Assembly (NCBI GenBank): GCA_015258785.1
Contig: JABZHP010000017.1
Span: forward strand, 1-19,562
Direction of reading: 5' to 3'
DNA from: Atopobium sp.
Lineage (GTDB): Bacteria > Actinomycetota > Coriobacteriia > Coriobacteriales > Atopobiaceae
DNA: 19,562 bases
Shown piece by piece: positions 1 to 7,087 of this stretch. The position numbers were made by a program, and so were the translations under genes. The stretch's first letter is position 1, and every line of letters begins with the position of its first letter. The notes under the pieces were generated by a model, which was given only the letters and a program-made list of their open reading frames with translations, did no database searches and was not told the origin of the DNA.

Positions 1-98
1 CACTCGACAATATCGAACAGTCAAAGGCAAGAAAAATTGACTGGGAGTGGCACTTGTATAGAGAGTCACATAAGCCTGTAGCGGGTGATGGCGCATGA
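1..98 (+). CDS. 3' end of an unidentified upstream phage gene (partial)
   Basis: The frame starting at base 3 is open from the left edge to a TGA at 96-98 and encodes the last 31 residues of a protein ending in the residues KPVAGDGA. The stop overlaps the ATG of the helicase gene as ATGA (95-98), the translational-coupling arrangement used throughout this window, which supports it as a real coding end. The visible tail is polar and charged (motif DWEWHLYRESHK) with no recognisable domain. By position it would belong to the replication module of the phage, but I cannot assign a function. Confidence 0.6.
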   Translation, partial: LDNIEQSKARKIDWEWHLYRESHKPVAGDGA

Positions 99-1048
99 CG
101 TTTGAATATTTGCGCAACTTAAACCGCCCAAAGTATGGCTGGGGTGTTGAATGTTATTTGGCAGCCAAAGAACCACTTAAGACACACACAATCGCTGATG
201 ACGCTCTAAGTGGTGGCTTAATGCCAGGACTTACTATCCTTGGTGGTGTAGCTTCTGCTGGTAAATCTTCGCTTGCTGTACACATCGCAACGGAAGTGGC
301 AGAAAGCGGTAAGCGCGTAATCTACTTCACTCTTGACGATACGTGGGGCAATATCACCGCACGCTCTATGAGTTGCTGGTCTGTAAAGAATCAAGGGCTC
401 AAGCGTCAAGGGCTCACAGTTGTTCCCTTTGAGTGGTCAACGGTCATTAAAGGTCCAGGCACAGAGTTGCAGCTGCCAGAAGGACTACAAAACCTCTCAG
501 CGTATGCGTTCAATGCCCGGCACTCTAACGCTGTACTTGCTGACGCTGCTATTTACGAGGATATGGTTGCACCCAATCTCGCAATCCTGGACAACGTATC
601 AACTACTACAGGAATTGAAGAGATCGTGCGCACTGTCATTGCAGACGGAGATAAGCCAGACCTCGTCATCATTGACTACATTCAGCAGTACCAGACTGGA
701 ACTCCAGACATTGACAAGCAAGAGTACACTCGCGTGTCTCAAGTTGCTACCAACCTTCAAATGCTTGCTTTTGATACGCAGATACCATTCCTTGTGCTTT
801 CTAGTCTGAAGAAACTAGACGCTAAGGATGAACCTTCCTTGGACTGGTTCCGTGGCTCTGGAGTAGTTGGCTATGCGTCATGGGCAGCACTGATACTCAC
901 AAAAGGTGAGATTGATACCCCTCAATTCAAAGAGGTAGCACTGCACACAGTTAAGAACAAAGCAGGTAGAACTGGCATTTTAGTGCCCGCAAAACTCAAG
1001 GGCGCATATTCAACATTTATTCAGAACGGAGGTGTTTCCATTGCCTAA
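95..1048 (+). CDS. DnaB-like replicative helicase / RecA-fold ATPase
   Basis: This is a 317-residue RecA-fold ATPase, best read as a phage DnaB-type helicase (C-terminal domain only) that would unwind phage DNA at the fork. Visible motifs: Walker A GGVASAGKSS at residues 50-59 (K57, S58), a following strand VIYFTLDD (75-82) ending in acidic residues, Walker B LVIIDYIQQY at 190-199 (D194), a strand PFLVLSSLKK (231-240), and a KNKAGRTG segment (288-295) matching the DnaB H4 motif KNRxGxxG that carries the arginine-finger region. The DnaB N-terminal helical domain is absent, so hexamerisation or primase contacts must differ, or another protein supplies them. The ATG at 95 overlaps the preceding stop. 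A RadA/KaiC-like recombination ATPase is the main alternative, but the H4-like motif favours helicase. Confidence 0.8.
   Translation: MTFEYLRNLNRPKYGWGVECYLAAKEPLKTHTIADDALSGGLMPGLTILGGVASAGKSSLAVHIATEVAESGKRVIYFTLDDTWGNITARSMSCWSVKNQGLKRQGLTVVPFEWSTVIKGPGTELQLPEGLQNLSAYAFNARHSNAVLADAAIYEDMVAPNLAILDNVSTTTGIEEIVRTVIADGDKPDLVIIDYIQQYQTGTPDIDKQEYTRVSQVATNLQMLAFDTQIPFLVLSSLKKLDAKDEPSLDWFRGSGVVGYASWAALILTKGEIDTPQFKEVALHTVKNKAGRTGILVPAKLKGAYSTFIQNGGVSIA
1028..1032 (+). promoter_or_regulatory. Shine-Dalgarno site fixing a TTG start at 1041
   Basis: GGAGG lies 8 bases upstream of a TTG at 1041-1043. The in-frame GTG at 1032 overlaps this site and has no comparable site upstream. The TTG is therefore the likelier start of the Cys-rich gene. 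Confidence 0.65.
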
Positions 1049-1289
1049 ACAGGTCAAATATCTTATATGCCCCTTCACAGGCTCTGAGTGCGCTTCTATG
1101 TGTGCCTTGGCTGGAGTTATTGAGGGCAAGAGAGTTTGCGCCTTAGCGTGTCTCTCAGATAGCGATAAAGCGATATTTAAGCGAAACGCACATGCTCCAA
1201 ACGTATCGGAGCGAGAACTGGAAAAGATGACATTGAGAGAGCGAGTAGAAATTACTCGCTCTCTTTATGAGAAAGGAGAGCTTAAGTGA
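1041..1289 (+). CDS. Small Cys-rich protein of unknown function
   Basis: This 82-residue protein is not recognised. It starts at TTG 1041, chosen because GGAGG at 1028-1032 is well spaced from it. The start lies within the last codons of the helicase gene, so translation is probably coupled. The N-terminal half has five cysteines (C10, C17, C21, C33, C37; spacing C-x6-C-x3-C-x11-C-x3-C), suggesting a compact metal-binding knuckle. The C-terminal half is charged and probably helical (ERELEKMTLRERVEITRSLY). The stop overlaps the GTG start of the next gene. Sitting between the helicase and DNA-binding-like proteins, it may bind nucleic acid or regulate replication or late transcription, but that is inference from position only. 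Confidence 0.65.
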   Translation: MPKQVKYLICPFTGSECASMCALAGVIEGKRVCALACLSDSDKAIFKRNAHAPNVSERELEKMTLRERVEITRSLYEKGELK

Positions 1290-1636
1290 ACGGATTTAGG
1301 CGCAGCTATGAAGAACTAGATCACTCCCCCTTCACAGACGCAGAGATTGCAATCATTGAGCGAGAAGTTCCCAAGCATGGACCAACTTGGTCAGGGTTCA
1401 AACGCCTTATGCCTAATCGCTCAATTACTGACATTAAGGTGTTTGCAAGAAGCAAAGGACTCAAGAGCAAGACAAGTCTCACACGCTCTCACAGAATTTG
1501 GAACGAGAAAGAAGACGCACTTATTGTTGCAATCCTAGAGACGCTCTCCAAGAAGCTTCAACGTGAGCCACAGATGGTTTGCAATCATGCGTACAGACTC
1601 TTTAGTCAGAGGGAGAAACTCAATGAGCAAGCGTAG
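1286..1636 (+). CDS. Small protein with two Myb/SANT-like DNA-binding segments
   Basis: This is a 116-residue protein with a GTG start at 1286. An AAAGGAG-type site lies about 7 bases upstream, and the start overlaps the previous stop (GTGA). Two segments look like Myb/SANT or GcrA-like tri-helical folds. One is at residues 16-60 (FTDAEIAIIEREVPKHGP, then a W35 and an NRS-ITDIK-type recognition helix). The other is at 71-108 (IWNEKEDALIVAILETLSKK, then a second helix containing NHAYRLF). Such paired tri-helical motifs bind duplex DNA in phage and transposon regulators. The gene lies directly upstream of a related-looking gene and the terminase, so it may control late transcription or assist recognition of the packaging site. 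No catalytic residues are visible. Confidence 0.6.
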   Translation: MNGFRRSYEELDHSPFTDAEIAIIEREVPKHGPTWSGFKRLMPNRSITDIKVFARSKGLKSKTSLTRSHRIWNEKEDALIVAILETLSKKLQREPQMVCNHAYRLFSQREKLNEQA

Positions 1637-2090
1637 AAAACAAGATGAAATAAATGTTTCATCTCTTTCATCATTTAAGAAAAGAGGGAGACGAACATAC
1701 CAGTCCTGGACTTGGTCAGAGCTTGAAACGCTTTGGCGCAATCCTTCCATGACTGCCAAGGAACTCCACGAGCTTATTCCAACGCACTCGGTGCAAGCAA
1801 TCACCATGGTGCGTCATCGCTACGGAAGATATCGCACAGAGGGCATTGTGCCTTTGTGCCAGAAGTGTGGACAGCATCCTGTGTGGGTTGATGCAGAGGA
1901 TGCGAAGCGTTGGGGGCTTTGCAAAGAGTGTGCGCTTGATGAGCGTGAGTACTTGAGAAAGCACACGCAAGAGCTTGAGCGCAAGCAGAATTTGGAGCGT
2001 CAGCTTGCCTTTAAGATGAAGAGGAAGAAGGAGCGAAAAGCAAAGGTCAAAGGCATTGAAGACGCAACCACTCACAAACGCAAATCATGA
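1623..2090 (+). CDS. Myb/SANT-like plus zinc-ribbon basic protein
   Basis: This is a 155-residue protein starting at ATG 1623, preceded by AGAGGGAG at 1608-1615. The upstream in-frame start at 1563 would create a long overlap and has no such site. Residues 29-70 form a tri-helical Myb/SANT-like segment (WTWSELETLWRNPSMTAKEL, then SVQAITMVRHRYGRY), in the style of HTH domains that recognise DNA with the third helix. Residues 79-103 hold a zinc-ribbon pattern CxxC-x17-CxxC (C79, C82, C100, C103). The C-terminal third (about 105-155) is very basic and predicted helical (KMKRKKERKAKVKG). This looks like a DNA-binding regulator or packaging accessory factor. It overlaps the preceding gene by 14 bases and the terminase start by 35 bases, so the three are co-translated. 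Confidence 0.65.
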   Translation: MSKRRKQDEINVSSLSSFKKRGRRTYQSWTWSELETLWRNPSMTAKELHELIPTHSVQAITMVRHRYGRYRTEGIVPLCQKCGQHPVWVDAEDAKRWGLCKECALDEREYLRKHTQELERKQNLERQLAFKMKRKKERKAKVKGIEDATTHKRKS

Positions 2091-3732
2091 GAAGTATGTG
2101 CTCGCAAGAGTTGCTGGCAAGAGCCAGCGACAGGCAATGCTGGAAGCTTATCCGCACCGCTCAAAGTGGAAGCCAGATACTGTTGACCAAGCTGCTTGCA
2201 GACTCGAAGCAGACAGCAAGATAAAAGCAAGGCTTCAAGACTTACAAGAACGCGCTTCAAAGAAAGTAACTATCACCCGTGCTCAAGTCTTAAATGGCAT
2301 GGGCAAAACGTTTGCAATGGCGCAAGAGTCTATTGCAGATTCAGGCGTAAATCAGACTGCAGTCACTGCCATCTCTTCCATTGGCAGGACACTACTTGAC
2401 GCAATTCCAGAAGATGTGGAAGAAGAAGAGAAGCCATTCGTGGCAGACTTCGCCCTTCTCTTAGCACCACCGTTTCTCTCACTGCATAGAGCTATTGCTC
2501 AAGACGCAGGAGGTGAATGGTGGCTAAGGGGAGGGCGTTTTTCTTTGAAAAGCTCTACGGTCTCTTTAGAGATCATGCAAGGACTTATGGAGCACAAAGA
2601 CCGTTCCGCCTTCATCATGCCAAAGATTGGCAAAGATATTGGTGACGGCGTCTTTGAGCAGATGCTCTGGGCAATCGACAAACTCAACATCCGTGACGAA
2701 TGGAGAGCGTCTAAGAGCCCATACAAGCTCACACGCCCTGCAACTGGTCAAGTCATTACCTTCAGAGGTGGTGACCATACACAGAAGACCAAGGCTATCA
2801 AGGCACCAAATGGCACGTACTACGCCTATCAGTGGTTTTCAGAGGTAGACCAGTTCAACGGCTGGGGAGAACTCAGAACCGTTATGCAGTCTGTTACTCG
2901 TGACGCTCCAGAAGGCTCTGTGTACTTCCGTTTCTTTGACCACAACCCACCACGCTCTCGTGATGCATGGGTAAATGAGCACGTCTCTACCTTGCTCTCA
3001 ACACACCCGGAGCGCGTCATTGAGTCAAGCTACCTCGATGTGCCACATGAATGGATACCAGAGCAGGTGCGCAAAGACGCTGAAGCACTCAAGGAGCTTG
3101 ATGAGGAAGCATACCGTCATGAGTGGCTCGGAGAGCAAGTAGGCTTTGGCTCTGAGGTCTTCACCCGTGTTGAGGTGAGAGACATAACGCACGCAGAGCG
3201 CAAAAAGCTGGAGTATCACTATTACGGCGTTGACTGGGGCTTCTCACAGGATCCATTTGCGTGGGTGAAGATTGCCTACGACACAAAGACTCGCACACTC
3301 TACATCCTGGATGAGTTCGTGAAGTGTGGACTCTCTAACCAAGACACAGCTGAGCTCGTAAGCGAGAAGCTGGGCAACGCGCTCAAAGACGGTGAGGACG
3401 TTATTGAAGACGCTGAACCATATGCAACAGTATGGTGCGACTCAGCAGAGCCAAAAAGTATTGCCGACTTCAAAGCCAATGGCATTAACGCTCGCGGTGC
3501 GCTCAAGACAGGCGCACACAACATCCATAACTCAATCAAGTGGTTGCAGTATCGCACAAAGATTGTGATTGATTCCAGCTGTGCTACTGCAGCACGGGAG
3601 TTCAGCAATTACTCATATGTGATGACAAAGGACAACCAGCTCACAGGGCAGTTGCCAGACGCTGATAACCACACTATTGACGCTGTGCGTTATGCGTGTA
3701 TGACGCTTATCAATGACAGAAGCTTGACGTAA
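2056..3732 (+). CDS. Fused small-large terminase (TerS-TerL), PBSX-type
   Basis: This 558-residue protein combines both subunits of the phage DNA-packaging motor. Residues 6-70 match the small-terminase DNA-binding domain (LTNANHEKYVLARVAGKSQ, helix-turn-helix region, SKIKARLQDLQ), and 71-118 match the usual small-terminase C-terminal helices. An acidic linker (about 118-127, PEDVEEEEKP) leads into a large-terminase ATPase: Walker-A-like GGRFSLKSS (159-167) and Walker B WFSEVDQF (260-267; E263, D265). The RNase-H-like nuclease follows, with acidic residues D393 (YYGVDWGFS), D462 (VWCDSAEPKS) and D542 (NHTIDAVRYA). The TTG start at 2056 is weakly supported by AAGG sites upstream, but it captures the full conserved N-terminus. 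An internal GTG at 2440, after a purine-rich stretch, could in principle yield free TerL. TerS and TerL are normally separate genes. Confidence 0.9.
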   Translation: MKTQPLTNANHEKYVLARVAGKSQRQAMLEAYPHRSKWKPDTVDQAACRLEADSKIKARLQDLQERASKKVTITRAQVLNGMGKTFAMAQESIADSGVNQTAVTAISSIGRTLLDAIPEDVEEEEKPFVADFALLLAPPFLSLHRAIAQDAGGEWWLRGGRFSLKSSTVSLEIMQGLMEHKDRSAFIMPKIGKDIGDGVFEQMLWAIDKLNIRDEWRASKSPYKLTRPATGQVITFRGGDHTQKTKAIKAPNGTYYAYQWFSEVDQFNGWGELRTVMQSVTRDAPEGSVYFRFFDHNPPRSRDAWVNEHVSTLLSTHPERVIESSYLDVPHEWIPEQVRKDAEALKELDEEAYRHEWLGEQVGFGSEVFTRVEVRDITHAERKKLEYHYYGVDWGFSQDPFAWVKIAYDTKTRTLYILDEFVKCGLSNQDTAELVSEKLGNALKDGEDVIEDAEPYATVWCDSAEPKSIADFKANGINARGALKTGAHNIHNSIKWLQYRTKIVIDSSCATAAREFSNYSYVMTKDNQLTGQLPDADNHTIDAVRYACMTLINDRSLT

Positions 3733-3749
3733 AGAGAAGGGGTCTCACC

Positions 3750-5135
3750 TTGTCAAAGATTACTATCCAAAAGCCAGAATGGGCGCTCAGATACCTGAAG
3801 AAGCGTAAATTTACGCCGGACACGTCAATGGACAAGTTCCAGCAGCTCTGGTGGGGCTGGTTTACACATGATAATGAATATTACAAGCAGCCTTACATTA
3901 TCAACAATGGTGCTGACTCATACGACAGGCTCTCAATCAGTCCAGCTTCCATGGTTGCAAGCGAGATTCCAAGTCTGATCATGAACGAAGGCACAATACT
4001 TTCAAGCTCTGAAGACGCAGTAAATGACTGGCTAGAGCGCACCATTCCTAACTTTGTTGATGAGCAAGCAGAGTTCATCAGTACTGTCTTTGCTCTGGGT
4101 GTTGGCGCATGGGTAGCAAACTTCCATGGCTATGAGGGCAATGTCTCGACCAGCATTGACTCCATGAAGGCATGGCAGATTATCCCGCTTCTGGGTGATG
4201 GTTGTGCATTCATTTCCAAGGTAACTGTGAACTCCAAGATGTATGACCAACTGCAGCTTAGGTACTTCAACCAAGAGACACAGTCTCATGTGGTAGAGAC
4301 GCTGCTCTTTAACTCGCAGAACCGCATTACTCCTGTTGAGGTTGAGGGCATTACTGGCTTTGTCGACACTAAGCAGCCACTGCCAACCTATGCCCTTGTT
4401 AAGCCGGCTAAGTATAACGCTCATGACGAGCTTACCCCTCTTGGCGCATCAGTCATTGAAGATATCTGCGACTCTTGCAGACTGGTAGATGAAGCATTTA
4501 ACCAGATGTACTGGCAGGTTAGAGTCTCACTGCCAAAGATGGTTGTAGATGAGCAAGCCATTGTGCGTGATAGCAAAGGCAAGGCTAAGTTTATCAATAC
4601 AATGGACCAGATTATGTTTGCACCAATCTCGGCTGGCATTAGTACAGAGTCTCCTATGACCGTCTACAACCCTGATACACACATTGATGACATGGTGACA
4701 GCATTCAACAATGCTCTTGCTGTCCTGGGCTTTAGAACTGGCTTTGGTGCTGGGTACTGGTCATTCACGCTTGGACAGGGACTCAAGACGGCAACAGAGG
4801 TTGTCAGCACCAATGCAACGCTCATTAGAACCATCAGAAAGCATGAGCACTCCATTGAAAACTCGGTAAGAGATCTTGTCCAGGGCGCGTTTGCTGCTGA
4901 GTGCGCTATGAATGGCTACAGAGTAGATGAGCCTGTACCGGTTGACATTTTGTGGGATGACTCGGTTATCTCGGACGATAAGGCAGACCGTGACATGATG
5001 AAGGATGACATTGCACGCGGTCTCTGCCCCAAGTGGAAGTACCTCGTCAAATACCAAGGTATGAGCGAGGAAGACGCAAAGGCATTTACCAGCGAGACTG
5101 GCGGAGTCGCACTTGACGCAGACCTTGGTGAGTAA
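3750..5135 (+). CDS. Portal protein (SPP1 gp6-like)
   Basis: This is a 461-residue portal protein. It forms the dodecameric ring at one capsid vertex through which terminase drives DNA and to which the head-tail connector attaches. Its length and pattern fit the SPP1 gp6 family. The N-terminal region contains YYKQPYIINNGADSYDRLS and SPASMVASEIPSLIMNEG. The late conserved region at about residues 330-380 contains the GYWSFTLGQGLKTATEVVS signature followed by a long helix (RTIRKHEHSIENSVRDLVQ), the clip/stem-to-crown part of these portals. The TTG start at 3750 has AAGGGG at 3737-3742, 7 bases upstream. It directly follows terminase and precedes the minor head protein, the standard SPP1/PBSX gene order. 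Confidence 0.88.
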   Translation: MSKITIQKPEWALRYLKKRKFTPDTSMDKFQQLWWGWFTHDNEYYKQPYIINNGADSYDRLSISPASMVASEIPSLIMNEGTILSSSEDAVNDWLERTIPNFVDEQAEFISTVFALGVGAWVANFHGYEGNVSTSIDSMKAWQIIPLLGDGCAFISKVTVNSKMYDQLQLRYFNQETQSHVVETLLFNSQNRITPVEVEGITGFVDTKQPLPTYALVKPAKYNAHDELTPLGASVIEDICDSCRLVDEAFNQMYWQVRVSLPKMVVDEQAIVRDSKGKAKFINTMDQIMFAPISAGISTESPMTVYNPDTHIDDMVTAFNNALAVLGFRTGFGAGYWSFTLGQGLKTATEVVSTNATLIRTIRKHEHSIENSVRDLVQGAFAAECAMNGYRVDEPVPVDILWDDSVISDDKADRDMMKDDIARGLCPKWKYLVKYQGMSEEDAKAFTSETGGVALDADLGE

Positions 5136-5137
5136 CC

Positions 5138-6748
5138 ATGAAACCGACTGAAGAAATTGCTGTGCGTCTCGTAGGGGGCGCACAGTCTGCTTATGTACAG
5201 GAACTCTCCTACTTCTTTCTGGACCTGCTTGATGAGGTAGTGCGCACTAACGGCGCAATTATCAGAGGTCGAGAGATTGCAGACTTTGAGCGTCTCTCTA
5301 GGCTCTCTCGCGAAGAAGCTCTCGCGATCTACTACAAGTACCGCCCAGCCATCGACAAGCAGACACGTGAGGTCCTAAAGACTGCGCTTAAAAAGACTGA
5401 TGACGCGCTCGTAGGTCAGTTTGTGCGAGCAATGGGCTCACGACGTCATCTGACTAATCTAGCAACTATCATCGCTGCTCAGACAGCGCAAGGTATGAAT
5501 GAGGTCCTAGAGCGTCAAAACATTGCTCTTGCTAAAGACCAAGCAGCACTGTGGTATGACGTGACCGCCGAAGCAATCGCCCGCCATCAAGCGGGAGAGC
5601 CAACACGAGCTGTTATGGAGCGTGGTGTTACAAGGCTTGCCAACTCAGGACTAGAGACAATCGACTACATTAGCGGTACTAAGACAACCATTGACGCAGC
5701 TCTAAGACGGCATATTGTCTCCCAGGCTAACCAAGCGAGAAACCGCCTACTTATGCAGCGCATGGACGAGTGGGAGTGGGACTTGGTCTTTGTCGATGCC
5801 CACTTTGGAGCACGTCCAAGCCATGCTGAATGGCAAGGCAAAGTGTATTCCAGGAGCGGTAGAAGCACTGAGTATCCCTCTCTTGTTGAGTCAACCGAGT
5901 ATGGCACGGTGACAGGTCTCTGTGGAGCTAACTGTGCGCACTACATGACACCTTATGTGCCTGGATACTCACAGCTGCCAGATATGGACTATTCAGAGCA
6001 AGAGCGCATCACAGGCATGACTAGTGATGAGTACTACGCAGCCACGCAGAAGCAGCGCAGATATGAGCGTCTCATTAGAAGCCAAAAAAGAGAGATTTCT
6101 TATCTTCAAGAGGTGAGAGCAGACGCAGTAAAGCAGCGCATTAGACTTGGTGAACTGCAAGACAAGCTGCGTCAGTTCACGCATGACAATCATCTGCGCC
6201 GTGACTATGAACGAGAGCGTGCCTGGGCAGTTAGCAAGCAACCCAGGGCGTTAAGCGCATTATCTGCATCAAGTGGACAAAGGAAAGAAAAGGGTAAAAA
6301 ATACAAAGCCATTAAAAGAGCTGTTCAATCTAAAGACGCAATATTCTTTTCAACAAAAAGCTCATATGACAATCTTCTTAGAAACTCAACAAGGATAATT
6401 AGTCATCGCTTAAATGGAGAGCGTTATGTAATTGGAGCGCACGGAACACCTCACTCAATCCAAATTTATGAGATTAGTAATATTGATGCTGAAATGCTTG
6501 CAAAAATTATTAAAAACAGGAAGGACCATAACGGTGAGCCCATCCAATTAATGTGCTGTTCAACTGGCAATAATTATGATGGGACTTGTTTCGCCCAAGA
6601 ATTAGCAAATCTAACTAAAGTTGATGTGTATGCGCCACCATCTGATATATATATTGAAACTACTGGTAGATACTATATCCTCTCAGAAAGTGGTACACTA
6701 TACGGAGAAAATGCCTTAGTTAAATTTTCACCTAGAACGGAGGGCTAA
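5138..6748 (+). CDS. MuF-type minor head protein with C-terminal toxin-like domain
   Basis: This 536-residue protein has at least three parts. Residues 1-200 are helical. Residues 205-280 hold the minor-capsid/MuF core, with the typical ARPSHAEWQGKVY segment and CGANCAHYMTPYVPGYS (262-278). Residues 300-365 look like coiled coil. Members of this family bind the portal and are packaged in small numbers in the head, so they can be ejected with the DNA. Residues about 385-536 are different. Strand RYVIGAHGTP (429-438, H435) and strand PIQLMCCSTG (468-477, C473/C474) are followed by FAQELANLTKVDVYAP (485-500). This His...Cys layout resembles the caspase-like (clan CD, CHAT/C80) fold seen at the ends of polymorphic toxins. 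The DNA for this part is strikingly AT-rich, which suggests an acquired cassette. The fold assignment and toxicity are inference. Confidence 0.82.
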   Translation: MKPTEEIAVRLVGGAQSAYVQELSYFFLDLLDEVVRTNGAIIRGREIADFERLSRLSREEALAIYYKYRPAIDKQTREVLKTALKKTDDALVGQFVRAMGSRRHLTNLATIIAAQTAQGMNEVLERQNIALAKDQAALWYDVTAEAIARHQAGEPTRAVMERGVTRLANSGLETIDYISGTKTTIDAALRRHIVSQANQARNRLLMQRMDEWEWDLVFVDAHFGARPSHAEWQGKVYSRSGRSTEYPSLVESTEYGTVTGLCGANCAHYMTPYVPGYSQLPDMDYSEQERITGMTSDEYYAATQKQRRYERLIRSQKREISYLQEVRADAVKQRIRLGELQDKLRQFTHDNHLRRDYERERAWAVSKQPRALSALSASSGQRKEKGKKYKAIKRAVQSKDAIFFSTKSSYDNLLRNSTRIISHRLNGERYVIGAHGTPHSIQIYEISNIDAEMLAKIIKNRKDHNGEPIQLMCCSTGNNYDGTCFAQELANLTKVDVYAPPSDIYIETTGRYYILSESGTLYGENALVKFSPRTEG

Positions 6749-6982
6749 ATGGATGCTAAAGAAGTGAAAAAGATTTGCGATTTTCTCTCATCTTTACCAA
6801 TAGATGCAGTTACTTCCGCTTATCTTATTGACCCTCTCTCAAATGCAACAATACAGCAAGGTTTTGCTGCACATCATATTGGTGATAAGGTAGTAACCGA
6901 CCAAGATATTTTGTACTATCGAGCTGGCATAAAGCAGATACCTGACTTTGCTCTTGAATATGCCAAGCTACATATGAAGTAA
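6749..6982 (+). CDS. Small protein, candidate immunity partner of the MuF toxin domain
   Basis: This is a 77-residue, mildly acidic protein with no family I recognise. The ATG at 6749 directly abuts the TAA of the MuF gene and has GGAGGG at 6739-6744, so translation of the two is coupled. It is single-domain, without a signal peptide or membrane segment (start MDAKEVKKICDFLSSLPIDA, end LEYAKLHMK). The gene shares the low GC content of the toxin-like 3' part of the preceding gene, and both differ from the rest of the window, which suggests they arrived as one unit. A small gene immediately after a variable toxin domain and followed by a terminator is the usual position of an immunity gene. Function is inferred from context only; an ordinary accessory head protein is the alternative. 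Confidence 0.65.
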   Translation: MDAKEVKKICDFLSSLPIDAVTSAYLIDPLSNATIQQGFAAHHIGDKVVTDQDILYYRAGIKQIPDFALEYAKLHMK

Positions 6983-6987
6983 CTCCT

Positions 6988-7014
6988 AACCCCGCAATAA
7001 GCGGGGTTTTCTTT
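6988..7014 (+). terminator. Intrinsic terminator after the MuF/candidate immunity pair
   Basis: An 8-bp perfect stem AACCCCGC (6988-6995) / GCGGGGTT (7001-7008) with a 5-base loop AATAA is followed by TTTTCTTTT. It would separate the terminase-portal-MuF transcript from the capsid genes unless read through or antiterminated. Confidence 0.85.
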
Positions 7015-7087
7015 TAGCTGTTAACACTCACAGACAATTCTTTCAGCGCAGGAAAAGGACCTGCGATTGACTGAAAGGATTTGGTCT

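Noticed and set aside
391..416. 11-base direct repeat TCAAGGGCTCA with 15-base period in the helicase gene
   Set aside because: It is short, in frame and a single tandem pair in coding sequence; it does not look like an iteron array.
1032..1040. GTG start for the Cys-rich gene
   Set aside because: It overlaps the GGAGG site, which is well placed for the TTG at 1041.
6290..6748. ADP-ribosyltransferase domain at the MuF C-terminus
   Set aside because: ADP-ribosyltransferases are common MuF warheads, but I see no R...STS...ExE pattern; the His...Cys layout fits a clan CD-like fold better.
7017..7087. Promoter for scaffold and capsid genes after the terminator
   Set aside because: TTAACA (7021) and TTGACT (7067) look like -35 boxes, but neither has a -10 box at 16-18 bases.
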